Assembly (NCBI GenBank): GCA_900752625.1
Contig: CAADWC010000079.1
Location: 1-12,330 of the forward strand
Source of the DNA: Oscillospiraceae bacterium
GTDB lineage: Bacteria; Bacillota; Clostridia; Oscillospirales; Ruminococcaceae
DNA length: 12,330 nt
Reading direction: 5' to 3'
Shown here one piece after another: positions 1-6,611 of this stretch. Numbering within the stretch: the stretch's first letter is position 1; every line of letters begins with the position of its first letter. The notes under the pieces are model-generated. The model was not told the DNA's origin. It saw only the letters and a program-made list of their open reading frames with translations, and did not search any database. Made by a program: the position numbers and the translations under genes.

Positions 1-123
1 CTGTTTATATTGTTTTGCAACTTAACTGTAACACAGGTCAGCCTTTTCCGCTATCTTTTTTTGTGAATTGTTATGCTTCTATTGTAAACCTACATGATTT
101 GTATGCAAACCTCGTTTAATATA

Positions 124-152
124 TTGACTTTATAAAAAAAATATGCGATAAT
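124..152 (+). promoter_or_regulatory. Sigma-A-type promoter for the valS leader and valS
   Basis: A -35 box TTGACT lies at 124-129 and a -10 box GATAAT at 147-152, with an ideal 17-base spacer. Transcription should start near 159, giving a leader of about 145 bases before valS. No other promoter this good is seen between here and valS. Confidence 0.75.
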
Positions 153-182
153 AAAAATAATAATGATTTCAAAGGAAAGGAA

Positions 183-251
183 ATGTTTATGAAAAACATC
201 GGCTTTAATTTAATGTATCCTTTTGAAATTCTTCTTGACGTACGAGTCTGA
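183..251 (+). CDS. Possible 22-residue leader peptide upstream of valS
   Basis: A short ORF begins about 25 bases after the predicted transcription start. It has two purine-rich AAAGG sites at 171-175 and 176-180, correctly spaced for ATG 183 and for the in-frame ATG 189. The peptide starts MFMKNIG and ends LLDVRV, with valine codons GTA (240-242) and GTC (246-248) just before the stop. A weak imperfect hairpin (231-253, CTTC..GAC/GTC..GAAG) covers those codons. Seven of 22 residues are Ile, Leu or Val. It could be a translated leader that senses charged tRNA, or a chance ORF behind a good ribosome site. No homologue is recognised and no terminator hairpin is seen between it and valS, so classical attenuation is not shown. 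Confidence 0.35.
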   Translation: MFMKNIGFNLMYPFEILLDVRV

Positions 252-304
252 AGCTTGAAAACAGATTTTACGTTTAAGACCGGAAAATGAAAGGATTTGA
301 TCAT

Positions 305-2932
305 ATGGAAAAAGAGCTTTCAAAGCTTTACGAACCCTCGCAGGTTGAGGACAGGATTTATAAATTCTGGCAGGACAATAATTATTTCCACGCCGAAAGA
401 GATTTGCAGAAAACACCGTACACTATCGTTATCCCTCCCCCCAATGTTACGGGCCAGCTTCACATGGGGCATGCGCTGGACGAAACATTGCAGGATATTC
501 TGATCCGCTGGAAGAGAATGAGCGGATATTCCGCATTGTGGCTTCCCGGAACCGATCACGCCGCAATCGCCACCGAAGCGAAGATAGTAGAGGCAATGCG
601 CAAGGAAGGACTTACTAAAGAGGATCTGGGCAGAGATGGATTTATGAAGCGAGCCTGGGAATGGAAAGAGCAATACGGCGGCAGAATCGTAGAGCAGCTG
701 AAAAAGCTCGGTTCCTCCTGCGACTGGGAAAGAGAACGCTTTACTATGGACGAGGGCTGTTCAAAGGCGGTAAAAGAAGTATTTGTAAAATACTATGAGA
801 AAGGTCTGATCTACCGAGGCGAACGAATGGTAAACTGGTGTCCGAAATGCTGTACCACCCTTTCAGACGCCGAAGTCACCTACGAGGATCAGCCGGGACA
901 TTTCTGGCATCTGCGCTACCCGCTGAAGGACGGTTCGGGCTATGTTGAGCTTGCCACTACCCGTCCCGAAACGCTGCTGGGCGATACCGCAGTTGCAGTA
1001 AATCCGAACGACGACAGATACAAGGATATAGTAGGAAAAACTCTGATACTTCCTCTTGTAGGCAGAGAAATACCCGTTGTTGCAGACGATTATGTAGACA
1101 TTGAATTCGGTACAGGCGTGGTTAAGATCACTCCGGCTCACGACCCCAACGACTTCGAGGTAGGAAAGCGGCACGACCTGCCTGTTATAAACGTTATGAC
1201 CGACGATGCCAGAATAGTTGACGACTATCCCGATTACGCAGGAATGGATCGCTACGAGGCCAGGAAGAAGATCGTTGAGGATCTGGATAAAGGCGGTTTC
1301 CTTGTAAAAACTGAGGATCACGATCACAATGTAGGAACCTGCTACCGCTGCGGCACTACCGTTGAGCCTAAGGTTTCAACTCAGTGGTTCGTTAAAATGA
1401 AGCCTTTGGCTCAGCCGGCTATCGACGCTGTAAAGAACGGTGAAACAAAGTTCGTTCCCGAACGTTTTGAGAAGATATATTTCCACTGGCTTGAAAATAT
1501 CCGCGACTGGTGCATTTCCCGTCAGATCTGGTGGGGACATCAGATACCTGCATTCTACTGCGACGACTGCGGAGAAATGATCGTTACAAAGGAAAACGGC
1601 GCAGTTTGTCCTAAGTGCGGAAAAACAATGAGACAGGACCCGGATACGCTGGACACATGGTTTTCCTCTGCGCTGTGGCCGTTTTCTACTCTCGGCTGGC
1701 CCGACGAGGAAGCTGAGGATTACAAGTATTTTTATCCTACCAATACCTTGGTTACAGGATATGATATTATCCCGTTCTGGGTTATGAGAATGATGTTCTC
1801 AGGAATCGAATGTACCGGAAGAGTTCCTTTCGACACCGTTCTTATACACGGCCTGGTAAGAGATTCACAGGGCAGAAAGATGTCCAAATCGCTTGGCAAC
1901 GGCATAGATCCGCTTGAAATTATAGATAAATACGGCGCCGACGCGCTGAGATTCATGCTTGCTACCGGAAACGCTCCCGGAAACGATATGCGTTTTATCG
2001 AAGAAAAGGTCAAAGCAAGCAGAAACTTTGCCAACAAAATATGGAACGCCGCAAGATTTATCATGATGAATCTTCCCGACGGCTTCAAGGCCGAAAGCCT
2101 TCCCGAAAAGCTTTCCGTTGAGGATAAGTGGATAATTTCAAAATTCAACACGCTTGCAAAGGAGATCAATCAGAATCTTGAAGCGTTTGAGCTTGGCGTT
2201 GCGGTTCAGAAGCTTTACGATTTTATCTGGGACGTATACTGCGACTGGTATATCGAGCTGACAAAGCCTAGAATCCTGGCGGGCGGCGAAACCGCCCTGA
2301 CTGCTCAGACTGTTCTGGTATGGGTGATGAAAGGCATGCTCAAGCTGCTTCATCCGTTTATGCCGTATATCACCGAAGAAATATGGCAGGCGCTTGTAAA
2401 CGACGGCTCAGCGATCATAGTAAGCGACTTCCCTGTTTATGACGAAAAGCTGAGCTTTGCGGATGACGAAGCAGAATTTGAAAAGATAATTGCCGCTATC
2501 AAGGGCATAAGAGCTACAAGAAGCGACATGAACGTTCCTCCGTCCGTTAAGGCAAAAGTTTACATTGAAACCGCTTATCCCAAGGTCTTTGATGAGGGAA
2601 AAATGTTCTTTGAGCGACTTGCATCGGCATCTGAAGTGGATATTGCGGATAAATGGGATATCCCCGACAGCGTAACTGTAGTAACCGACGCAGCAAGAAT
2701 TTTTATTCCGCTTTCCGATATTATTGACGTTGAAAAGGAGCTTGCACGTCTTAACAAGGAAAAAAAGGCAGTTCAGAAGGATCTGGATTTCCTGGGCGGC
2801 AAGCTGAACAACCAGGGATTCCTTGCCAAAGCTCCTGAAAAGCTTATAGAAGCCGAAAAAGCTAAGCTTGCAAAAGCTCAGGAAAAAATGGCTAAAATAG
2901 AAGAGTCAATAGCGGCTCTGAACAAGCGATAA
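305..2932 (+). CDS. valS: Valyl-tRNA synthetase
   Basis: This class I aminoacyl-tRNA synthetase charges tRNA-Val with valine in the cytoplasm and proofreads mischarged threonine. The 875-residue product has a full-length architecture. It contains the nucleotide-binding signature PPPNVTGQLHMGHAL (HMGH at about 53-56) and a CP1 editing domain with TTRPETLLGDTAVAVNP. It has the DWCISRQIWWGHQIPAFYC block and cysteine pairs typical of bound zinc (CDDCG ... CPKCG). The KMSKS loop is at 525-529, followed by an anticodon-binding domain. A charged C-terminal coiled-coil arm spans about 807-875 and ends in the LNKR tail. I start at ATG 305 because AAAGG (290-294) lies ten bases upstream and the protein then begins MEKELSKLYEPSQVEDRIYKFW-like, as in the family. 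The in-frame ATG 287 has no ribosome site. The gene appears to be monocistronic, with a strong terminator downstream. Confidence 0.97.
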   Translation: MEKELSKLYEPSQVEDRIYKFWQDNNYFHAERDLQKTPYTIVIPPPNVTGQLHMGHALDETLQDILIRWKRMSGYSALWLPGTDHAAIATEAKIVEAMRKEGLTKEDLGRDGFMKRAWEWKEQYGGRIVEQLKKLGSSCDWERERFTMDEGCSKAVKEVFVKYYEKGLIYRGERMVNWCPKCCTTLSDAEVTYEDQPGHFWHLRYPLKDGSGYVELATTRPETLLGDTAVAVNPNDDRYKDIVGKTLILPLVGREIPVVADDYVDIEFGTGVVKITPAHDPNDFEVGKRHDLPVINVMTDDARIVDDYPDYAGMDRYEARKKIVEDLDKGGFLVKTEDHDHNVGTCYRCGTTVEPKVSTQWFVKMKPLAQPAIDAVKNGETKFVPERFEKIYFHWLENIRDWCISRQIWWGHQIPAFYCDDCGEMIVTKENGAVCPKCGKTMRQDPDTLDTWFSSALWPFSTLGWPDEEAEDYKYFYPTNTLVTGYDIIPFWVMRMMFSGIECTGRVPFDTVLIHGLVRDSQGRKMSKSLGNGIDPLEIIDKYGADALRFMLATGNAPGNDMRFIEEKVKASRNFANKIWNAARFIMMNLPDGFKAESLPEKLSVEDKWIISKFNTLAKEINQNLEAFELGVAVQKLYDFIWDVYCDWYIELTKPRILAGGETALTAQTVLVWVMKGMLKLLHPFMPYITEEIWQALVNDGSAIIVSDFPVYDEKLSFADDEAEFEKIIAAIKGIRATRSDMNVPPSVKAKVYIETAYPKVFDEGKMFFERLASASEVDIADKWDIPDSVTVVTDAARIFIPLSDIIDVEKELARLNKEKKAVQKDLDFLGGKLNNQGFLAKAPEKLIEAEKAKLAKAQEKMAKIEESIAALNKR

Positions 2933-2945
2933 AATATCAAGAAGC

Positions 2946-3030
2946 GTTTCTCACAGGAAATGCGAGCGGATTTTCAACGCAGTCAGCGTCAGAATTTGCT
3001 GAAAAGACGTTCGCATATGCCTATGAGAAC
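2946..3030 (+). other. Long imperfect RNA hairpin in the valS 3' region
   Basis: The left arm (2946-2980) pairs with the right arm (2986-3030) in several helices. The outer GTTTCTCA pairs with TGAGAAC, and AGG with CCT. ATGCGAGC (2960-2967) pairs with GTTCGCAT (3009-3016). TTTTCA (2971-2976) pairs with TGAAAA (3000-3005). ACGC (2977-2980) pairs with GCGT (2986-2989) around the loop AGTCA. A ten-base bulge (2990-2999) interrupts one arm. It has no U-tract and so is not itself a terminator. It may be a 3'UTR structure or part of a small RNA, and it matches no RNA family I recognise. Confidence 0.55.
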
Positions 3031-3038
3031 AATTTCTG

Positions 3039-3106
3039 AAACTGTCTTCATAAGATCGTGCAACGCCGTCAAAAGATGCGCCGGAATCTTGTGAGGACGG
3101 TTTTTT
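3039..3106 (+). terminator. Intrinsic terminator of valS
   Basis: An 18-bp stem pairs 3039-3056 with 3086-3103. The 29-base loop contains a further short helix (3058-3062 with 3077-3081), and a run of six T (3101-3106) follows. Three pairs are T-G wobbles (3043, 3047, 3051), which pair only in RNA made from the + strand. The structure is therefore oriented to act on the valS transcript. Confidence 0.88.
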
Positions 3107-3252
3107 GATTGACATCCTATGTCCGCTTAAAGAACGGATTTGGATCCAATACAGTTTCTGTATGATGCTTTTGTCCGTATTCTCTGACTAATGGACAGAT
3201 ATAGGTTAAACTAAATTATGACCGTACAACTTATTGCAAAAGGAGAACGCTT

Positions 3253-4098
3253 ATGACGCCGTATGAAAAACTTATCAAATGCTATGAATGTGTAAAATCC
3301 AAAATAGACTTCAAGCCGGAGATTGCACTGGTACTGGGATCGGGTCTTGGCGATTTCGCAGAGACTGCCGTCGATATCCATTCTTCTCTCGACTATTCTG
3401 AGATCGAGGGCTTTCCCCGGTCCACTGTGGAGGGACATAAAGGCCGTTTTGTTTTCGGATATATAAACGGTGTTCCCTGCGTCGTTATGCAGGGCAGAGT
3501 TCACTATTACGAGGGCTACCCCATGACCGACGTAGTTCTGCCAGCAAGGCTTATGTCAATGATGGGAGCAAAGGCGCTGTTTTTGACCAATGCCTCCGGC
3601 GGGATAAATGCGGACTTTTCAGCCGGAGATTTTATGCTTATCAAGGATCACATCTCCTGTTTTGTGCCTAATCCCCTTATCGGAGCAAATATTGACCAGC
3701 TTGGCACCCGTTTTCCGGATATGAGCAAAATATACTCTCCGGATATAAGGCGTATTATTAAAGCCACTGCCGACGACCTGAACATCAAGCTTCAGGAGGG
3801 TGTATATCTCCAGCTTACAGGTCCGTCCTTTGAATCTCCGGCGGAAATAAAAATGCTCAGAACTTTCGGAGCGGACGCTGTAGGAATGTCCACTGCGGTA
3901 GAGGCCATCGCCGCAAGGCATGCGGGAATGCTTGTCTGCGGTATATCCTGCATTTCAAATCTTGCCTGCGGCATGACTGACAATCCCCTGACCCATGCGG
4001 AGGTACAGGAATGTGCGGATAAAGCAGCTCCAAAGTTCAAGAAGCTTATCTCCGAGTGTATAAAAAATATTTTTCTCTATCTGAATTCCGAAAAATAA
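3253..4098 (+). CDS. Purine nucleoside phosphorylase, trimeric type (inosine/guanosine)
   Basis: The enzyme cleaves 6-oxopurine nucleosides with phosphate to give the base and ribose-1-phosphate, in the cytoplasm. The 281-residue length is normal for the trimeric PNP/MTAP family. Visible signatures are ALVLGSGLG (25-33), EGHKG with H62, GRVHYYEGY (81-89), TNASGGIN, TGPSFESPAEI with E194, DAVGMSTAVEAIAARHAG and CISNLACG with N236. By family knowledge, the Glu-Asn pair (E194/N236) marks specificity for hypoxanthine and guanine; MTA phosphorylases carry Asp residues there. A strong AAAGGAGA ribosome site (3239-3246) precedes ATG 3253. mtnA follows after 110 bases without a visible terminator, so the two are probably cotranscribed. 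The product of MTA deamination, methylthioinosine, would be a plausible 6-oxopurine substrate. Ordinary purine salvage is the conservative reading. Confidence 0.93.
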   Translation: MTPYEKLIKCYECVKSKIDFKPEIALVLGSGLGDFAETAVDIHSSLDYSEIEGFPRSTVEGHKGRFVFGYINGVPCVVMQGRVHYYEGYPMTDVVLPARLMSMMGAKALFLTNASGGINADFSAGDFMLIKDHISCFVPNPLIGANIDQLGTRFPDMSKIYSPDIRRIIKATADDLNIKLQEGVYLQLTGPSFESPAEIKMLRTFGADAVGMSTAVEAIAARHAGMLVCGISCISNLACGMTDNPLTHAEVQECADKAAPKFKKLISECIKNIFLYLNSEK

Positions 4099-4170
4099 TA
4101 CTCCCTGTTACTGTAAGCAGCCGAAGCATGATATCCTGCCCTTATCAAAACTGCTTGAACATAAAAAAGA

Positions 4171-4211
4171 AAGGAGATATGCTCCCTGTCCGGAGCATTG
4201 CCAAAATTATG
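4171..4211 (+). promoter_or_regulatory. mtnA translation start region with a hairpin between SD and ATG
   Basis: A strong SD (AAGGAG, 4171-4176) is only two bases from ATG 4179, which is too close for normal use. A perfect 7-bp hairpin ATGCTCC-CTGTCC-GGAGCAT (4179-4198) contains that ATG and a second GGAG (4192-4195). The next in-frame ATG is at 4209. Folding the hairpin leaves about 12 unpaired bases between the first SD and ATG 4209, so the hairpin may bring SD and start together. CTCC (4182-4185) could also pair with either GGAG. Confidence 0.5.
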
Positions 4212-5258
4212 ATTTATAACGAGAACGACAGCGTAAGGCTTTCGCAAGATGAAAAATCAGTCGTTATAATAGATCAGACTCTGCTGCCCGGAGAAAAAAG
4301 ATTTATTGCACTGAATGATGCAAACGAGATTTTCGATGCGATATACCGTCTGAAAGTAAGAGGTGCTCCGGCTATCGGAATCTTTGCAGGCTACGCTTTG
4401 TTTGTACTGGCCTGTCAGATAAAGGATGATGAAGATTTTTTTGAAAACATTGAGCATACTGCGGATTTTCTCAACTCTTCCCGCCCCACCGCAGTCAATC
4501 TTTCCTGGGCGCTGAACAGGGTAAAAAGCGCCGCTTTAAGACGAAGAAGTCTCTGCCGCAGCGAGATACTGAACGCAATGAAGGCCGAAGCGGTAAAAAT
4601 ACATCAAGAGGACATTGATGTATGTGAAAAGATATCCAGTTACGGACTGAGCCTTATAAAAAACGGCGACGGGATCCTTACCCACTGCAATGCCGGCGCT
4701 CTGGCGACTTCGCGCTATGGCACAGGTCTGGGATCGCTTATTTACGGCGCCCAAAACGGATACACATTTCACGCTTATATCGACGAAACCCGTCCGCTTA
4801 TGCAGGGTGCAAGACTTACCGCATACGAGCTTATGAACGCAGGTATCGACTGCACTCTTATCTGTGACAATATGGCGGGACTTGTCATGAGCCAGGGAAA
4901 AATCCAGGCCTGCTTTGCAGGCTGCGACCGTGCGGCAATGAACGGAGACTGTGCAAATAAAATAGGCACCTCCTCCCTTGCTGTTCTGGCTGATTATTAT
5001 AAAATTCCGTTTTATGTATTCTGCCCCACATCGACTATAGACGTTAACTGCAAAAACGGAAGCGATATAGTTATTGAAGAAAGAAATCCGGAAGAAATAA
5101 CCGATTTATATTTTGACAGACAGATAGCTCCTGAAGGCATAAAATGCTACAACCCGGCTTTCGACGTTACAGATCACAGTCTTATCACTGCGATCATAAC
5201 TGAAAAAGGCATAGTCCGGCGCGGAGAAACGCTGGAATCAATCATATCCGCCGAATAA
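4209..5258 (+). CDS. mtnA: Methylthioribose-1-phosphate isomerase (MtnA family)
   Basis: MtnA converts 5-methylthioribose-1-phosphate to 5-methylthioribulose-1-phosphate in methionine salvage. From ATG 4209 the product has 349 residues, normal for the family, and is an eIF2B-alpha-like isomerase. Signatures are KVRGAPAIGI (about 49-58), LTHCNAGALATSRYGTGLG with catalytic Cys160, DETRPLMQGARLTAYEL, CDNMAGLVM, AGCDRAAMNGDCANKIGT with catalytic Asp240, PTSTID and YNPAFDVTDHSLITAIITEKG. Numbering from this start puts the Cys and Asp at the 160/240 positions I know for the Bacillus enzyme, which supports ATG 4209. ATG 4179 would add ten residues, and an upstream start inside the phosphorylase gene is unlikely. 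The neighbour upstream is a purine nucleoside phosphorylase. A closely related alternative is 5-deoxyribose-1-phosphate isomerase, used in 5-deoxyadenosine disposal. Confidence 0.92.
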   Translation: MIYNENDSVRLSQDEKSVVIIDQTLLPGEKRFIALNDANEIFDAIYRLKVRGAPAIGIFAGYALFVLACQIKDDEDFFENIEHTADFLNSSRPTAVNLSWALNRVKSAALRRRSLCRSEILNAMKAEAVKIHQEDIDVCEKISSYGLSLIKNGDGILTHCNAGALATSRYGTGLGSLIYGAQNGYTFHAYIDETRPLMQGARLTAYELMNAGIDCTLICDNMAGLVMSQGKIQACFAGCDRAAMNGDCANKIGTSSLAVLADYYKIPFYVFCPTSTIDVNCKNGSDIVIEERNPEEITDLYFDRQIAPEGIKCYNPAFDVTDHSLITAIITEKGIVRRGETLESIISAE

Positions 5259-5262
5259 AACG

Positions 5263-5306
5263 ACCCCCGTCAGGTCATTTCTTGTTCAAGACCTGACGGG
5301 GGTTTT
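5263..5306. terminator. Bidirectional terminator between mtnA and bcp
   Basis: A perfect 14-bp GC-rich stem pairs 5263-5276 (ACCCCCGTCAGGTC) with 5290-5303 around a 13-base loop. It is followed by TTTT on + (5303-5306). On - it is followed, after two bases, by TTTTATT (from 5260 downward). It sits between the convergent ends of mtnA and bcp and can serve both. Confidence 0.9.
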
Positions 5307-5376
5307 CCGCATCAAAGCAAACATATTAGTGCAAAAGCAATCCTGCGCTTTCCGGGAGATTTTATATGAACATACT

Positions 5377-5841
5377 CTACTCGGAGTCTTTCAGATATTC
5401 CAGTATTTCTTCCGCATTGGTATCAGGCTTTACCTTTGGCATAGCCTTTTCGATCACTCCGTTTTCATCTATTATATATGTGCTGCGCACAACTCCCATA
5501 CTTACTTTTCCGTAAAGCTTTTTCTCTTTCCATACATCGTATGCCTGAATCGCCCTGAGTTCAGGATCGGAAAGAAGAATAAAAGGCAGATCGTGCTTGT
5601 CTGCAAATTTTTGATGAGAAGCAATGCTGTCCTTGCTTACTCCGATAACTGCCGTATTCATTTCATTGAACTTTTCAAAGCTTGCTGCAAATGCCTTAGC
5701 CTGACGAGTACAGCCGGGAGTATTATCCTTAGGATAAAAATAAAGCACTATCTTCTTGCCGGCAAAGTCTGATAATGATACTTCATTTCCGTCCTTGTCC
5801 TTTAACGTAAAATCAGGCGCTTTTGTTCCTGCTTCCAGCAT
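5377..5841 (-). CDS. bcp: Thiol peroxidase Bcp, single-cysteine peroxiredoxin
   Basis: Bcp/PrxQ enzymes reduce hydrogen peroxide and organic hydroperoxides in the cytoplasm, usually with thioredoxin as donor. The 154-residue product has a full-length AhpC/TSA fold. It shows the N-terminal APDFTLKDKDG, the peroxidatic motif FYPKDNTPGCTRQA with Cys44, the VSKDS segment and the STYIIDENG strand. Cys44 is the only cysteine in the protein. The resolving cysteine common five residues later in E. coli-type Bcp is replaced by lysine, so this is a 1-Cys form. ATG 5841 has a good AGGAGAGG site upstream and lies inside the 3' end of yaaA with a 29-base overlap, which suggests translational coupling. The bidirectional terminator at 5263-5306 ends the unit. 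Confidence 0.95.
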   Translation of the reverse strand: MLEAGTKAPDFTLKDKDGNEVSLSDFAGKKIVLYFYPKDNTPGCTRQAKAFAASFEKFNEMNTAVIGVSKDSIASHQKFADKHDLPFILLSDPELRAIQAYDVWKEKKLYGKVSMGVVRSTYIIDENGVIEKAMPKVKPDTNAEEILEYLKDSE

Positions 5842-6592
5842 CTTTATCCTCTCCTTTTAAAAATACATAATTATCTTCTGTAGAATACTGTTTTTTATAA
5901 CTATAGCCCATCGCGTCAAAATATTTGATATCCTCCGCAGCGGTTACATTGTTTTCCGCCAGCCATCTCACCATCTGACCGCGCGCCATTTTACAAAGCG
6001 TGCCCTTTTCAATTACCTTTCCGTTTTTCATTTCACCGAAGATGCAGGTAAGGATCTTTACGTTTGCAGGAAGCTTCAAAGTTACAGCCTTACTGTATTC
6101 CTTTGAAGCAAGATCAAGAATAAGATCAGTTTCAGAAGCGAGCTGCCGCGCCGGCTTATTTCCCCAGAAATCATAAAGATCATGATACTCTCCTACAGAC
6201 AGCTTTGCCTGCATTTCAAGACGGTACGGCACCACTCCGTCAAACGGCCGCAGCAAACCATAAAATCCGGACAGAATACGAAGCCTCTCTTGAATATAAT
6301 CTAAATGACCGTATTCAAAGACACCCGGAGCCATATACTGATATTGAATGCCTTCATATGAAAGCACTGCCGGCGTAAGATTTTTATATAGATCCATCGT
6401 ACGCAAACGCTCCGTATTAAGCCTTGCAATAGAATCGCTGCACTTCCAAAGCGTTTGCAGCTCTTTGTCGGAAAGCTTCTGCATCGCCTTCATAAGCTGT
6501 TCGGTTTCCGGAAGAAACTGCGGCATATCCGTCGGCGGCAGACTGTTGGAGTCGATCCTCATCTTTTTTGCCGGAGAAATGATTATTCTCAT
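5813..6592 (-). CDS. yaaA: Peroxide stress protein YaaA (DUF328/UPF0246)
   Basis: By family knowledge, YaaA limits free intracellular iron during peroxide stress and so protects DNA and proteins from Fenton damage. The 259-residue length is typical. The protein begins with the diagnostic MRIIISPAKKM and contains LSYEGIQYQYM, LRILSGFYGLLRPFDGVVPYRLEM, a LYDFWGNKP block and the C-terminal FDAMGYSYKKQYST-like region. ATG 6592 is preceded by AGGAG at seven-base spacing. The gene starts 19 bases after the cellulase stop with no terminator between them, and it overlaps bcp by 29 bases. The yaaA-bcp pair is a coherent peroxide-defence unit. Its transcription probably depends at least partly on read-through from the cellulase promoter, because no strong separate promoter was recognised; one could lie inside the cellulase gene. 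Confidence 0.95.
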   Translation of the reverse strand: MRIIISPAKKMRIDSNSLPPTDMPQFLPETEQLMKAMQKLSDKELQTLWKCSDSIARLNTERLRTMDLYKNLTPAVLSYEGIQYQYMAPGVFEYGHLDYIQERLRILSGFYGLLRPFDGVVPYRLEMQAKLSVGEYHDLYDFWGNKPARQLASETDLILDLASKEYSKAVTLKLPANVKILTCIFGEMKNGKVIEKGTLCKMARGQMVRWLAENNVTAAEDIKYFDAMGYSYKKQYSTEDNYVFLKGEDKDAGSRNKSA

Positions 6593-6611
6593 TTTTACGC
6601 TCCTGATTATG

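Larger units (their letters stand above)
1..304. other. valS upstream region
   Basis: This AT-rich stretch holds the valS promoter and the short leader ORF described separately. The first 120 bases contain no supportable gene on either strand. A T-rich run at 55-62 has no convincing stem before it. No T-box core resembling AGGGTGG..ACCGCG is present, although valS genes of Firmicutes often carry one. Confidence 0.6.
2933..3252. other. valS to phosphorylase intergenic region
   Basis: This 320-base gap holds the two hairpins described separately and then about 145 bases of leader for the phosphorylase gene. The leader contains a perfect palindrome TTGGATCCAA (3140-3149) and a perfect stem ATACAG-TTT-CTGTAT (3149-3163). 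A candidate -10 TATGAT (3161-3166) has only a poor -35 (TTTGGA, 3139-3144). A TTGACA at 3109-3114 has no good -10 at normal spacing. No ORF or known riboswitch is recognised. Confidence 0.5.

Noticed and set aside
80..108. Possible divergent - strand promoter (TTGCAT, 16 bases, TACAAT)
   Set aside because: The -35 is poor and no start codon with a ribosome site is present on the - strand between 80 and 1, so nothing can be tied to it inside the window.
1..286. T-box riboswitch upstream of valS
   Set aside because: No AGGGTGG..ACCGCG-like core and no specifier-domain architecture or terminator is visible.
287..304. valS start at ATG 287
   Set aside because: It has no ribosome site. ATG 305 has AAAGG at ten bases and fits the family N-terminus.
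863..1327. 154-codon - strand ORF within valS
   Set aside because: It is a shadow of a conserved valS region with no recognisable domain or start signals.
2946..3106. 6S RNA
   Set aside because: The structure is two separate hairpins and not one long helix closing both ends with a central bubble.
3253..4098. MTA phosphorylase (MtnP)
   Set aside because: The GPSFES..N236 pattern is that of 6-oxopurine phosphorylases. The Asp residues typical of MTA phosphorylase are absent.
4056..4208. mtnA start inside the phosphorylase gene (4056) or at 4179
   Set aside because: The extra N-terminal residues have no family counterpart, the 4056 start has no ribosome site and overlaps the upstream gene, and the 4179 start is only two bases from its SD.
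5329..5772. 147-codon + strand ORF
   Set aside because: It is antisense to bcp, whose protein is clearly conserved. The translated product is Cys- and Phe-rich with no family features and no ribosome site.
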